A stretch of 64,000 nt of DNA. Origin: DATGMP01 sp035293565 (GTDB taxonomy: Bacteria > Pseudomonadota > Alphaproteobacteria > BOG-932 > Roseiterribacteraceae). A program made the position numbers and the translations under genes. Under the pieces are notes generated by a model. That model was not told where the DNA came from. It saw only the letters and a list, made by a program, of their open reading frames with translations, and did not search any database. Of the stretch, positions 44,408 to 53,644 are shown one piece after another. The stretch's first letter is position 1, and each line of letters opens with the position of its first letter. The DNA is taken from positions 1 to 64,000 of the forward strand of contig DATGMP010000104.1 in NCBI GenBank assembly GCA_035293565.1, read 5' to 3'.

Positions 44408-46408
44408 ATGAGTCTCGGCCTGAGATGTCTGCGTTACGTGCTGCTCGCCGGAGCGCTGGCTTTGCCGGCACTGGCGAGCGCCAAGGATGACCTGAATCAG
44501 CCGGCGGCCAAGGACTGGCCTGCCGTCGGCGGCAGCTGGAGCAATGCGCGCTACTCCTCGCTCGACAAGATCAACACGCAGAACGTGAAGCAGCTGGGCG
44601 GGGCTTGGCTCCACAAATTCGATGGCGAGATCTCGCGCGCGAGCCCCGTCGTGGCAGACGGCGCGATGTTCATCACGGCCGGCCAGCACGTCTATGCGAT
44701 CGATCCCAAGACCGGGAACACGGTGTGGAGCTATCAGGCGGAAGCCGCGCCGTCCGGCATGTACAAGGGCGTCGCGGTCGGCGACGGGCGTGTCTATGTG
44801 GGCCTGGGCAACGGCCATCTGATCGCGCTCGACGAGAAGACCGGGAAGCTCGAATGGACCGGCATCGTCGGTGACGATCCGCCGGTGAAGGGGCAGGCGA
44901 TCCCAGCCGGCCCGACCTATGTGAACGGGCTCGTGGTCACCGGCCTCGCCAATGGCGATTATGGGCTGGACGGCCGCATCGTGGCACTCGACGCCAGGAC
45001 CGGCAAGCAGGTCTGGCGCTTCGATACGATTCCGCCGCCGGGTCAGCCGGGCCACGACACCTGGCCTGCCGACAATGACGAATGGAAGAAGGGCGGCGGC
45101 GGCGTGTGGATGAACGCCGCGATCGATCCCGATCTGGGCTTGGCCTATCTCGGCGTCGGCAATCCGGTGCCGCAATGGGGCGGGGAGCTGCGGGCCGGCG
45201 ACAATCTTTACACCGATACGGCCGTTGCGCTCGATCTCAAAACCGGCAAGCCGCGCTGGCATTTCCAAGTCGTGCATCACGACATCTGGGAGCAGGATCT
45301 GGGCACGCCGCTGATCCTGTTCGACTACAAAATGAATGGGAAGGTGAGCAAGGCCGTCGGCGTCATGCGGACGGACGGCTATCTCTTCATCCTGGACCGC
45401 GCCACCGGCAAGCCGCTCTGGCCGGTCGAGGAGCGGCCGGTGCCGCAGAATCCACGGCTCAAGACGTCGCCGACCCAGCCCTTCCCCAAGGGTGCGGAGG
45501 CGCTCGGCCCCAATTGCGAGCCGAAGGATCAGATCCCTGATGGGTTCAAGGCGCTCTGCGAATTCGACCCGGTCGACTATGACACGCCGAACGGCATCTA
45601 TCCGATCCTGACGACACGGTCTTCGCCCATGGCCTATAGCCCGAAGACCGGTTTCTTCTACGCAGCCGGATCGCCCGGCTGGCCGCTCTGGATCAAGCGT
45701 TTCGAGGATCCGAAATTCTTCATCGCCGGGAACGCGCTTCCCGGCCTCAAGACCAAGGGTTTCGTGGCTGCGGTCGACAGCAAGACGAACAAGATCGTCT
45801 GGAAGACGAACACGCCCTACGAGATGCAGAACGGCTCGGGCATGACCGTGACCGCCGGCGGACTCATCTTTCATGGCGATCCGAGCGGCGAGGTCCAGGC
45901 GATGGACGCGACGAAGGGGGATATCCTCTGGACTTTCCAGGCCGGCTCTAATGCGGCGGGACCGGCCGCGGTCTATGAGGTGGGCGGCGAGGAGTATGTC
46001 GCACTGGCTGCCCAAGGCTCGCTTTGGGCCTTCAAACTCGGCGGCACGGTGCAGCCGCTACCGGCTCCGCCGCCGCCCAAGACAGAGACGACATTCGTCG
46101 GCCGCATCGTCCAGACCGACCAGATCACGATGAGCCCGACGATCAGCGACACCGGACTCGAATTCGTACGGCAGACGGTTGACGAATATGCCTTCAGCCC
46201 CGTGCGGACGAAGGTGAAGGTCGGCACCAAGGTGACCTGGAGCAATCACGGCAAAATGCCTCACGACGCCACGTCGGTCGACGGATCCTGGAGCACCGGC
46301 GAAATTGCGCCCGGCCAGTCTGCTTCGGTGACTTTCGATAAGCCGGGCACCTACACCTACCGCTGCAAGGACCATCCATGGTCCTATGGGCAGCTGATCG
46401 TGGAGTAA
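44408..46408 (+). CDS. PQQ-dependent alcohol dehydrogenase fused to a C-terminal cupredoxin domain
   Basis: A 666-residue periplasmic quinoprotein with a signal peptide (LLAGALALPALASA). The eight-bladed PQQ propeller shows the W-motif repeats typical of methanol/ethanol dehydrogenases (IALDEKTGKLEW, VALDARTGKQVWRF, GVGNPVPQWGGELRAGDNLY, shown in part, VHHDIWEQD). The vicinal Cys-Cys near the PQQ site of methanol dehydrogenase is absent (APSGMYKGVA). There is no CxxCH haem domain. Instead residues 589-666 form a plastocyanin/amicyanin-like cupredoxin with His619, Cys653 and His656. The axial Met of amicyanin is Ser659. Suggests a built-in copper electron acceptor. GGAGAG precedes ATG 44408. 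Confidence 0.85.
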   Translation: MSLGLRCLRYVLLAGALALPALASAKDDLNQPAAKDWPAVGGSWSNARYSSLDKINTQNVKQLGGAWLHKFDGEISRASPVVADGAMFITAGQHVYAIDPKTGNTVWSYQAEAAPSGMYKGVAVGDGRVYVGLGNGHLIALDEKTGKLEWTGIVGDDPPVKGQAIPAGPTYVNGLVVTGLANGDYGLDGRIVALDARTGKQVWRFDTIPPPGQPGHDTWPADNDEWKKGGGGVWMNAAIDPDLGLAYLGVGNPVPQWGGELRAGDNLYTDTAVALDLKTGKPRWHFQVVHHDIWEQDLGTPLILFDYKMNGKVSKAVGVMRTDGYLFILDRATGKPLWPVEERPVPQNPRLKTSPTQPFPKGAEALGPNCEPKDQIPDGFKALCEFDPVDYDTPNGIYPILTTRSSPMAYSPKTGFFYAAGSPGWPLWIKRFEDPKFFIAGNALPGLKTKGFVAAVDSKTNKIVWKTNTPYEMQNGSGMTVTAGGLIFHGDPSGEVQAMDATKGDILWTFQAGSNAAGPAAVYEVGGEEYVALAAQGSLWAFKLGGTVQPLPAPPPPKTETTFVGRIVQTDQITMSPTISDTGLEFVRQTVDEYAFSPVRTKVKVGTKVTWSNHGKMPHDATSVDGSWSTGEIAPGQSASVTFDKPGTYTYRCKDHPWSYGQLIVE

Positions 46409-46409
46409 G

Positions 46410-46982
46410 TCAGCGCACGATCCTCTCGATCCGGCGATCGGGGACCAGCCAAATCGCGGCGACTAGGCTGTAGAGCATGATCGACAGCCACGGGCTGACG
46501 AAAGCCAGCCCGATTCCCGCGCTGTAGAGCAGCGGCGAGATCTTGCCCTTGATGTCCCGGCCCAGCGCCTTGGCAAGGACCGATCCTGAGCCTTGACGAT
46601 GCAGGATCGCCTTCTGAAGGAGATAGTAGGCGATCGCCGGCAGCAGCAGCGCGACGCCATAGAGCGCGGTCGGCACCGGATCGAGAAAATTCTCACCGAG
46701 CCAGGCGGTGGCCGCCGGCACCAGCGACAGCCAAAAGAGCAAATTGGAATTCGCCCAGAGGATCAGCCCGTCGACATGGGTGACCGTATGCAGAAGGTGA
46801 TGGTGATTGTTCCAGTAGATCGCGAGATAGATGAAGCTCAGCACGTAACTCACGAAGGCGGGCGCCACGCCCGCCAGGACCGTCCAGTTGTGGCCCTGCG
46901 GGATCTTCAGCTCCAGCACCATGATCGTAATGATGATGGCGATCACGCCATCGCTGAATGCCGTCAGCCGATCCTTTCCCAT
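46410..46982 (-). CDS. TMEM175/DUF1211-family membrane channel
   Basis: A 190-residue protein with about six membrane segments. The N-terminal RLTAFSDGVIAIIITIMVLEL contains the FSDGV(I)A motif that defines the TMEM175 family, bacterial members of which form potassium-permeable channels. Also typical are YWNNHHHLLHTV and ANSNLLFWLSLVPAATAW. Length matches bacterial TMEM175 proteins. ATG 46982 puts the signature at residue 5; an upstream extension through the open frame is not protein-like. It abuts the end of the PQQ gene and is divergent from pyc. Confidence 0.85.
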   Translation of the reverse strand: MGKDRLTAFSDGVIAIIITIMVLELKIPQGHNWTVLAGVAPAFVSYVLSFIYLAIYWNNHHHLLHTVTHVDGLILWANSNLLFWLSLVPAATAWLGENFLDPVPTALYGVALLLPAIAYYLLQKAILHRQGSGSVLAKALGRDIKGKISPLLYSAGIGLAFVSPWLSIMLYSLVAAIWLVPDRRIERIVR

Positions 46983-47072
46983 TGCCGCCCCATCCGGCCT
47001 GTTGAGCGCGAAGCGTAGTTGCCACGGTACCATGGAGGCGCCCGGCCGTAGCGACTGTTGCCGAAAAGGAGG

Positions 47073-47107
47073 GCAACGCTCTTGCTGCGTTGCAGCAAGA
47101 GCGTTGC
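47073..47107. repeat. Perfect 16-bp hairpin in the TMEM175-pyc divergent gap
   Basis: GCAACGCTCTTGCTGC-GTT-GCAGCAAGAGCGTTGC: a 16-bp perfect stem with a 3-base loop, 30 bp upstream of the pyc start. No T run. Shape and position resemble the hairpin at 36108. It could be an operator, a leader structure or a repeat. Confidence 0.6.
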
Positions 47108-47137
47108 CAGCCACATACATCCGTATATGATGGCCCT

Positions 47138-50100
47138 ATGGAGGGGGTTGCGCCGCGCAAGATCGAGCGACTGCTGGTCGCGAACAGGTCGGAAATCGCT
47201 ATTCGCGTTTTCCGCGCGGCGGCGGAACTCGGAATCTCGACGGTTGCCGTCTATGCGTCCGAGGACAAGCTCTCGCTGCATCGCTTCAAGTCAGACCAGG
47301 CTTATCTGATCGGCGAGGGCAAGGGACCGCTCGACGCCTATCTCGACATCAGCGAGATCATCCGCATCGCACGGGAGGCGCGGGCGGATGCAATCCATCC
47401 GGGCTATGGTTTCCTGTCCGAGAGTCCGGAGCTCGCCGAAGCCTGCGCGGCGGAGGGGATCATCTTCATCGGTCCCAAGCCTGAAACCATGCGGGCGCTC
47501 GGCAACAAGATCACGGCGCGCAAGCTCGCGGAGTCGGTCGGCGTGCCGGTCATGCCGGCATCGGGCCCGCTGCCGCACGATCCGGACGCCGTGCTTGCGA
47601 TCGCCGATCGGATCGGCTTCCCGGTCATGCTCAAGGCTTCCTGGGGCGGCGGCGGCCGCGGCATGCGCGCCATCGAGAAGGCGGACGATCTCGCCGATGC
47701 GGTCATGATGGCGCGGCGCGAAGCCAAGTCCGCTTTCGGCAATGACGAGGCCTATTTCGAGAAGCTGATCCGCCATGCCCGCCACATCGAGGTGCAGCTG
47801 CTGGGCGATCGGCACGGCAATCTCGTGCATCTCTTCGAGCGTGACTGCTCGGTCCAGCGCCGCAATCAAAAGATCATCGAGCGCGCACCGGCGCCCAATT
47901 TGCCGGAGGAGATTCGCGTCCAGCTCTGCGAGGCGGCGATCAAGATCGGCAAGGCGACCGGCTATGAGGGCGCTGGCACGGTCGAGTTCCTGCTCGATGC
48001 CGAGACCGGCAAATTCTACTTCATCGAGGTCAATCCGCGCATCCAGGTCGAGCACACGGTGACCGAGGTCGTCACCGGCATCGATATCGTGAAGGCGCAG
48101 ATCAGGATCGCGGAGGGCGGCCGTATCGGGGAGCTCGACGAGACCGGCGTGCCGGCTCAGGAGGGGATCTGGCTCAATGGCTATGCGCTGCAATGCAGGG
48201 TCACGACAGAGAATCCCGAGAATAACTTCATCCCCGATTACGGCCGCATCACCGCTTATCGCGGCGCCATGGGATTCGGCATCCGGATCGATGGTGGCAC
48301 CGCCTATTCCGGCGCCGTCGTCACCCGCTATTATGATTCGCTGCTCGAGAAAGTGACCGCCTGGGCGGCGTCGCCGGAAGAAGCGATCCTGCGCATGGAC
48401 CGCGCGTTGCGCGAATATCGCATTCGCGGCGTGGCGACCAATCTCGCTTTCCTCGTGAACATTCTCCGCCATCCGGAATTCAAGACGGGCACCTGCACGA
48501 CGCGTTTCATCGATCAGACGCCGTCGCTCTTCGCGATTCCGCGGCGCACCGACCGCGCGACCAAGCTTCTCACCTGGATCGCCGACGTGACGGTGAACGG
48601 ACATCCGGAGGTCAGGGGCAGGCCCAAGCCGTCGCCGCATCTTCGTCAGCCCGTCGTGCCGAAGTTCGATCAATGTCCGGTCGCGCCAGGCACGCGCCAG
48701 CTTCTGGCCGAGATGGGACCGGAGAAATTCGCCGGCTGGATGAAAGACCAGACGCGCGTCCTTGTCACCGACACCTCGATGCGCGATGCGCACCAGTCGC
48801 TGCTCGCGACGCGCATGCGGACCTACGACATCGTTACGATCGCCGAAGCCTATGCATCGGGCTTGCCGGGCTTGTTCTCGCTCGAGTGCTGGGGTGGCGC
48901 CACGTTCGACGTCGCCATGCGATTTCTGCAGGAAGATCCGTGGGAGCGGTTGGCGCGCTTGCGCGAGCGAGCGGGCAATCTGCTGCTGCAGATGCTGCTG
49001 CGCGGCGCCAACGGCGTCGGCTACACCAATTATCCCGACAATGTCGTGCGCTATTTCATCAAGCGCGCGGCCAAGGGCGGCATCGATCTTTTCCGAATCT
49101 TCGACTGCATGAACTGGGTCGAGAACATGCGCGTCGCGATCGACGCTGTGGCGGAAGAGGGCAAGATTGCCGAGGGCGCGGTCTGCTACACCGGCGACAT
49201 GCTCGACCCGAGCCGCGCCAAATACGATCTCGGGTACTATGTGGGCAAGGCAAAGGCGCTCGAGAAGGCGGGTTGCCATGTGCTTGCCATCAAGGACATG
49301 GCGGGACTGCTCAAGCCTGCCGCGGCGACGCTTCTCATCAAGACGCTGAAAAACGAGATCGGCCTGCCGATCCATTTTCACACACATGATACATCGGGCA
49401 TCTCGGGCGCGACCGTGCTCGCCGCGGTGGCGGCGGGCGTCGATGCCGTCGACGCGGCGATGGATTCGGTATCCGGCAATACATCTCAGCCTTGCCTTGG
49501 CTCGATCGTGGAGGCGCTCGAGCACACGCCGCGCGCGACCGGGCTCGATCCCGAAGCGATCCGTCAGATCTCCGTCTATTGGGAGGCTGCGCGCGGTCAG
49601 TACGCGGCTTTCGAGGCAGATCTCAAATCGCCGGCGTCGGAGGTCTATCTGCATGAGATGCCGGGTGGGCAATTCACCAATCTGAAGGAGCAGGCACGCG
49701 CGCTCGGACTGGACGCGCGCTGGCACGAAGTCGCCAAGGCCTATCGCGCGGCCAACGATCTGTTCGGCGATATTGTGAAGGTGACGCCATCGTCGAAGGT
49801 CGTGGGCGACATGGCGCTCATGATGGTGAGTCAAGATCTAGCGCCTCAGGATGTGCTCGACGCGGAGCGTGAGATTCAGTTTCCGGCGTCGGTGGTCGAA
49901 ATGCTGCGCGGTGATCTTGGCCAGCCCGAAGGCGGCTGGCCCGCGATCTTGCAGAAGAAGGCACTTAAAGGCGAAGCGGCCTCCACCGATCGTCCGGGCG
50001 CCAAGCTCGCGCCGGCCGATCTCGAAACGATCCGCACCGAAGCCGCCGTGAAGATCGGGCGCGGCATCACCGACGATGAGCTCGCCTCATATCTCATGTA

Positions 50101-50614
50101 TCCGAAAGTGTTCGTCGACTATGCGCAGACGGTCGACAAATACGGCCCGGTCTCGGCGCTGCCCACGCCCGTCTTCTATTACGGCATGGAGCGTGGGCAG
50201 GAGGTCACCGTCGAGATCGAGCGCGGCAAGGGGCTTGTCATCCTCTTCCAGACCACGGGCGAAGAGGACGAGGACGGCTTCATCAAGGTCTTCTTCGAGC
50301 TCAACGGCCAGCCGCGCTTCGTGCGCGTGCCCGACCGCAACAAGGAGCGTCCGGTCGAGCTGCGCCGCAAAGCGAGCGACAGCGATCCCTCCCATGTCGG
50401 CGCGCCGATGCCGGCTCTCATCCAATCCGTCTCGGTCGAGCCGGGGCAGACCGTCCATGCCGGCGACGTGTTGGCGACGATCGAAGCCATGAAAATGCAT
50501 ATGATCCTCCACGCCCCGCTCGATGGCGTGATCGAAGAGGTTCTCATACATCCCGGCATGCAGGTCGAAGCCAAGGATCTGCTGATCACGATCGCTGAGA
50601 AGCAGGCGGCCTGA
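47138..50614 (+). CDS. pyc: Pyruvate carboxylase
   Basis: A 1158-residue single-chain biotin enzyme that makes oxaloacetate from pyruvate for anaplerosis. Residues about 8-460 are biotin carboxylase (LLVANRSEIAIRVFRAA, KASWGGGGRGMR, EVNPRIQVEHTVTEVVTGID in part). The carboxyltransferase follows from about 545 (VTDTSMRDAHQSLLATRMRTYD in part; AIKDMAGLLKP with the carboxylated-lysine loop; HFHTHDTSG metal ligands). The allosteric/PYC_OADA domain and the C-terminal biotinyl site EAMKMHM complete it. ATG 47138 is chosen because the NRSEIAIR motif then sits at the usual place; the frame is open further upstream only through the hairpin. Confidence 0.96.
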   Translation: MEGVAPRKIERLLVANRSEIAIRVFRAAAELGISTVAVYASEDKLSLHRFKSDQAYLIGEGKGPLDAYLDISEIIRIAREARADAIHPGYGFLSESPELAEACAAEGIIFIGPKPETMRALGNKITARKLAESVGVPVMPASGPLPHDPDAVLAIADRIGFPVMLKASWGGGGRGMRAIEKADDLADAVMMARREAKSAFGNDEAYFEKLIRHARHIEVQLLGDRHGNLVHLFERDCSVQRRNQKIIERAPAPNLPEEIRVQLCEAAIKIGKATGYEGAGTVEFLLDAETGKFYFIEVNPRIQVEHTVTEVVTGIDIVKAQIRIAEGGRIGELDETGVPAQEGIWLNGYALQCRVTTENPENNFIPDYGRITAYRGAMGFGIRIDGGTAYSGAVVTRYYDSLLEKVTAWAASPEEAILRMDRALREYRIRGVATNLAFLVNILRHPEFKTGTCTTRFIDQTPSLFAIPRRTDRATKLLTWIADVTVNGHPEVRGRPKPSPHLRQPVVPKFDQCPVAPGTRQLLAEMGPEKFAGWMKDQTRVLVTDTSMRDAHQSLLATRMRTYDIVTIAEAYASGLPGLFSLECWGGATFDVAMRFLQEDPWERLARLRERAGNLLLQMLLRGANGVGYTNYPDNVVRYFIKRAAKGGIDLFRIFDCMNWVENMRVAIDAVAEEGKIAEGAVCYTGDMLDPSRAKYDLGYYVGKAKALEKAGCHVLAIKDMAGLLKPAAATLLIKTLKNEIGLPIHFHTHDTSGISGATVLAAVAAGVDAVDAAMDSVSGNTSQPCLGSIVEALEHTPRATGLDPEAIRQISVYWEAARGQYAAFEADLKSPASEVYLHEMPGGQFTNLKEQARALGLDARWHEVAKAYRAANDLFGDIVKVTPSSKVVGDMALMMVSQDLAPQDVLDAEREIQFPASVVEMLRGDLGQPEGGWPAILQKKALKGEAASTDRPGAKLAPADLETIRTEAAVKIGRGITDDELASYLMYPKVFVDYAQTVDKYGPVSALPTPVFYYGMERGQEVTVEIERGKGLVILFQTTGEEDEDGFIKVFFELNGQPRFVRVPDRNKERPVELRRKASDSDPSHVGAPMPALIQSVSVEPGQTVHAGDVLATIEAMKMHMILHAPLDGVIEEVLIHPGMQVEAKDLLITIAEKQAA

Positions 50615-50629
50615 GGGGCTGATCGGAAT

Positions 50630-50640
50630 TGTCCGACAGT
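50630..50640. promoter_or_regulatory. TGTCCGACAGT copy upstream of the receptor-OmpA gene
   Basis: Identical in 11 bases to 40062-40072. It sits 16 bp after the pyc stop and 212 bp upstream of the receptor start. The inner TGTC-C-GACA is palindromic. Confidence 0.4.
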
Positions 50641-50650
50641 CGAACGGGGC

Positions 50651-50696
50651 TTGACGGGTCCGGCGATTTCTTTCAATCTTATCGAGGATAGAAAAG
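50651..50696 (+). promoter_or_regulatory. Promoter-like block shared with the 54863 region
   Basis: TTGACG at 50651 is followed 19 bases later by ATCTTA-N5-GATAGAAAAG (50676-50696). The same two blocks, with 21 bases between them, precede the next receptor gene (54863-54910). No standard -10 is clear, so it may be a promoter with an activator or repressor site. Confidence 0.45.
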
Positions 50697-50851
50697 ATTG
50701 TGGCTGGGATGTCCGTGACGGACGCGGCCGATTCGCTGAAAAGCGAGGTCGCGCCTCCATGTGCGTTCCGGCCCATTTTGAGATTCGGCGCAGCCATTAG
50801 CGCAGCGGCAATGATTGCCCGCGCCGCTGGGCGATCGAACGGAGAGAGACG

Positions 50852-53638
50852 ATGTCAGCAGCTCGTGTCCTTGCGATTCTTTCCACCGCAGCCAGTGTGT
50901 TCGTGCTCATGGACGGGATGCCTGCGGTTGCGCAGCAGGGCGCCCAGCCGGCCGCGGCGCCCGCGGGCGGGCTCGAGGAAGTCGTGGTCACGGCCCGCCG
51001 TCGCGAGGAGAAGCTGCAGTCGGTGCCGATCGCGGTCACCGTCTTCACCGGCGCTGCCATCGAGGACAAGCGAATCGAGGAGCTGAACGAGCTGCAGTTC
51101 CAAGTGCCATCGCTGGCCTACCGCTCGGTCGGGCGCGACTCGGATGATATCGTCAGCCTCCGCGGCCTTACGGGCGTCGTCGCCTATTTGAACGAAGTGC
51201 CGCTGGGCGGCGTCACGACCCCCGGTACAGCCGGTGCGTCGCCATTACCTGGCGGCGCCGGTCCGGGCGTGCTGTACGATCTCGAAAATGTTCAGATCCT
51301 GAAGGGCCCACAAGGGACTCTCTTCGGACGAAATACGACCGGCGGCGCGGTGCTGCTAACCGCGAAAAAACCGAGCAACGCCTTCGAAGGCTACGGCCAG
51401 ATCCAGCTCGGCAACTACAATGACCGGGAGTACCAGCTCGCGGTCAACGTTCCCGTCATCGAAGACAAGCTGTTGGTGCGGTTCGCCGCAAATGTCGCGC
51501 AGCGCGATGGCTTCACGCATGCGCTCACCTCGCCGACGGGGCCTCATGATCTGGACAGCCGGGACTATTGGGCCGAACGGCTCACCGTGCTGATGCGTCC
51601 GACCGACGATTTCCAAAACGAGCTGCTGGTCTATTCCGACTACAAGCACGAAACCGGCACCGGCGCGGTGCTGCTGGACGCAAACCCGAAGGTGCTGGCG
51701 CCGGCGGTCTATGCGCAGGCCCAAGCGATCATTGCCCAGCAGAAAGCGCTGGGCGTGCGCACGATCGTCGGCACGAGCATTCCCAATCCGCTCGACAAAA
51801 CCTGGAACTTCGGTGTCCTCGATACTGCGACCTGGGATATCACGGACAACCTGACTCTCAAGAACATTGCCGCCTTCATCGAGAACAAGGTCGTGAACAA
51901 TCACGATCTTGATGGATCGCCGCTGGTGCTCCTCGACCAGTACAGCGGACATGGCTGGCAGTCGGATGTTGCGCAGGCGACCGAAGAGTTGCAGCTTCAG
52001 GGCAAGGCGCTGGACGAGCGGCTACATGTGACGGGAGGTATGTTCCTCAGCTTCTTCCATCCAGAGGATGGGACCGGCGGCGGATCGCTGCAAGGCGCGG
52101 ACGCCAATTCTGCGACTTATGTCACCAGCCTCGTCGCGGGAGCGCCGAGAACCGTCCAGGTCCTCGCGACTGAACTCAACGCCGCGGAACGTAGCCAGGC
52201 GGTGTTCGCGCAGGCCGATTACGATATGGGTGGAATCGATCCGATATTCGACGGGCTGAAGGTCACTGCCGGTTATCGTTACACCTGGGATTGGCGCGCC
52301 GTCTCCAACGGCCAGCGCACCCAAATTCCGTCCCTCGGGCTCGTCGGCCCCCGGGCCCTCTGCTCGCAATTCGGGGCCGACAAAAACTGCGTCGTATCGG
52401 GTGACGGTTCGTTCTCCGCGCCCAGCTGGCTGCTCGAAGCGGACTATCAGATCGATCCGACCAAGATGGTCTACCTCAAAGGGTCCAAGGCCTATCAGAG
52501 CGGCGGCTTCAACCTGCTGTCGCCGATCGCCTCGCAAAAGGAATTCAAGCCGGAATATCTCGACGACCTCGAGATCGGTCTTAAAGCCGATTGGGATTTT
52601 CTCGGCATGAAGGCGCGCACGGACGTCGATTACTATTGGGGTTGGTACAGCGGCGTGCAGCAATCGATTCCGGTGGTCAATCCGCTCAACGGTGCGACGG
52701 TCACGCTCGTGACCAATGCCGCCGACGCGGAGACGGAAGGCCTGGAGCTCGAAGGTACGCTCTATCCATTCAACGGGCTGGAGCTCAATGCTTCCTATTC
52801 CTATAACCGCGCGCAGTTCACGAAGTTCATCAGCGGAACGACCGACTTCTCCGGCGACTTTTTCCTGTACGCGCCCAAGAACAAATACAATCTCGGTGCC
52901 CGGTATCACCTGCCGATCAATCCCGATCTGGGCGATATCAGCGTGGCCGCGCAGTGGAACTGGCAGGGTCACGTCTATCTGGGTCTCGACTATGGCTCGC
53001 CGGATACGACATTCGGCGATGTGAAGACATTGGACGTGTCGGTCGACTGGAAAGACGCCATGGGTTACCCGGTCGACGTGTCGTTCTTCATGAACAACGC
53101 GCTCGACTCCGTCTATTCGCAAGGCGTCTATGCGCTCTACACGACCTCGGGCTATGTCGCGGGGATCTATGGCGAGCCGCGCATGTGGGGATTCAAGCTC
53201 CGCTATCGATTCGGACCCGGAACAGAGCATGAGGCCGCGCCGGCCGAGCCTGCGGCGGTTGCTCCGCCGCCTCCGCCTCCGGCGCAGCAGGCCCCGAAGA
53301 GCTATCTGGTCTTCTTCGATTTCAACAAATCGGCGCTGACGTCGGAAGGCCGCAACATCGTCGACCAGGCCGCGGCCAATGCCGGCCCCGCGCATGTGAC
53401 GCAGATCACAGTCACCGGTCACACGGATACGGTTGGCTCCGACGCCTACAACATGCGTCTGTCGAAGCGCCGGGCGGAATCGGTCGCGGCCGAGCTCGAG
53501 ACCAAGGGCATTCAGTCGAACGAGATCACGCTGGTCGCCAAGGGCAAGCGCGACCCGCTGGTGCCGACCGGCGACGGCGTGCGCGAACCGCAGAACCGCC
53601 GGGTCGAGATCGTCTATGGCGGAGGTCCGAGTTCGTAA
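50852..53638 (+). CDS. TonB-dependent receptor with C-terminal OmpA-like peptidoglycan-binding domain
   Basis: A 928-residue protein. Signal peptide; TonB box LEEVVVTARRREE near residue 40; plug with NVQILKGPQGTLFGRNTTGG; full-length barrel ending LRYRFG at about residue 788. A linker rich in Ala/Pro (about 789-816) follows, with a six-proline run. Then an OmpA C-terminal domain (about 818-924): YLVFFDFNKSALTSEG, TVTGHTDTVGSDAYNMRLSKRRAESV (key: GHTD, the Asp of GSDAYN, and the Arg of KRRAE that contact diaminopimelate), and QNRRVEIV. One uninterrupted frame. The domain would tether the receptor to the cell wall. GGAGAGAG precedes ATG 50852. The amidohydrolase gene follows after 6 bp. Confidence 0.9.
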   Translation: MSAARVLAILSTAASVFVLMDGMPAVAQQGAQPAAAPAGGLEEVVVTARRREEKLQSVPIAVTVFTGAAIEDKRIEELNELQFQVPSLAYRSVGRDSDDIVSLRGLTGVVAYLNEVPLGGVTTPGTAGASPLPGGAGPGVLYDLENVQILKGPQGTLFGRNTTGGAVLLTAKKPSNAFEGYGQIQLGNYNDREYQLAVNVPVIEDKLLVRFAANVAQRDGFTHALTSPTGPHDLDSRDYWAERLTVLMRPTDDFQNELLVYSDYKHETGTGAVLLDANPKVLAPAVYAQAQAIIAQQKALGVRTIVGTSIPNPLDKTWNFGVLDTATWDITDNLTLKNIAAFIENKVVNNHDLDGSPLVLLDQYSGHGWQSDVAQATEELQLQGKALDERLHVTGGMFLSFFHPEDGTGGGSLQGADANSATYVTSLVAGAPRTVQVLATELNAAERSQAVFAQADYDMGGIDPIFDGLKVTAGYRYTWDWRAVSNGQRTQIPSLGLVGPRALCSQFGADKNCVVSGDGSFSAPSWLLEADYQIDPTKMVYLKGSKAYQSGGFNLLSPIASQKEFKPEYLDDLEIGLKADWDFLGMKARTDVDYYWGWYSGVQQSIPVVNPLNGATVTLVTNAADAETEGLELEGTLYPFNGLELNASYSYNRAQFTKFISGTTDFSGDFFLYAPKNKYNLGARYHLPINPDLGDISVAAQWNWQGHVYLGLDYGSPDTTFGDVKTLDVSVDWKDAMGYPVDVSFFMNNALDSVYSQGVYALYTTSGYVAGIYGEPRMWGFKLRYRFGPGTEHEAAPAEPAAVAPPPPPPAQQAPKSYLVFFDFNKSALTSEGRNIVDQAAANAGPAHVTQITVTGHTDTVGSDAYNMRLSKRRAESVAAELETKGIQSNEITLVAKGKRDPLVPTGDGVREPQNRRVEIVYGGGPSS

Positions 53639-53644
53639 TTCGTC

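Noticed and set aside
47291..49834. An 847-codon minus-strand open frame inside pyc
   Set aside because: It is fully antisense to well-conserved pyruvate carboxylase motifs and has no ribosome site or recognisable domain.
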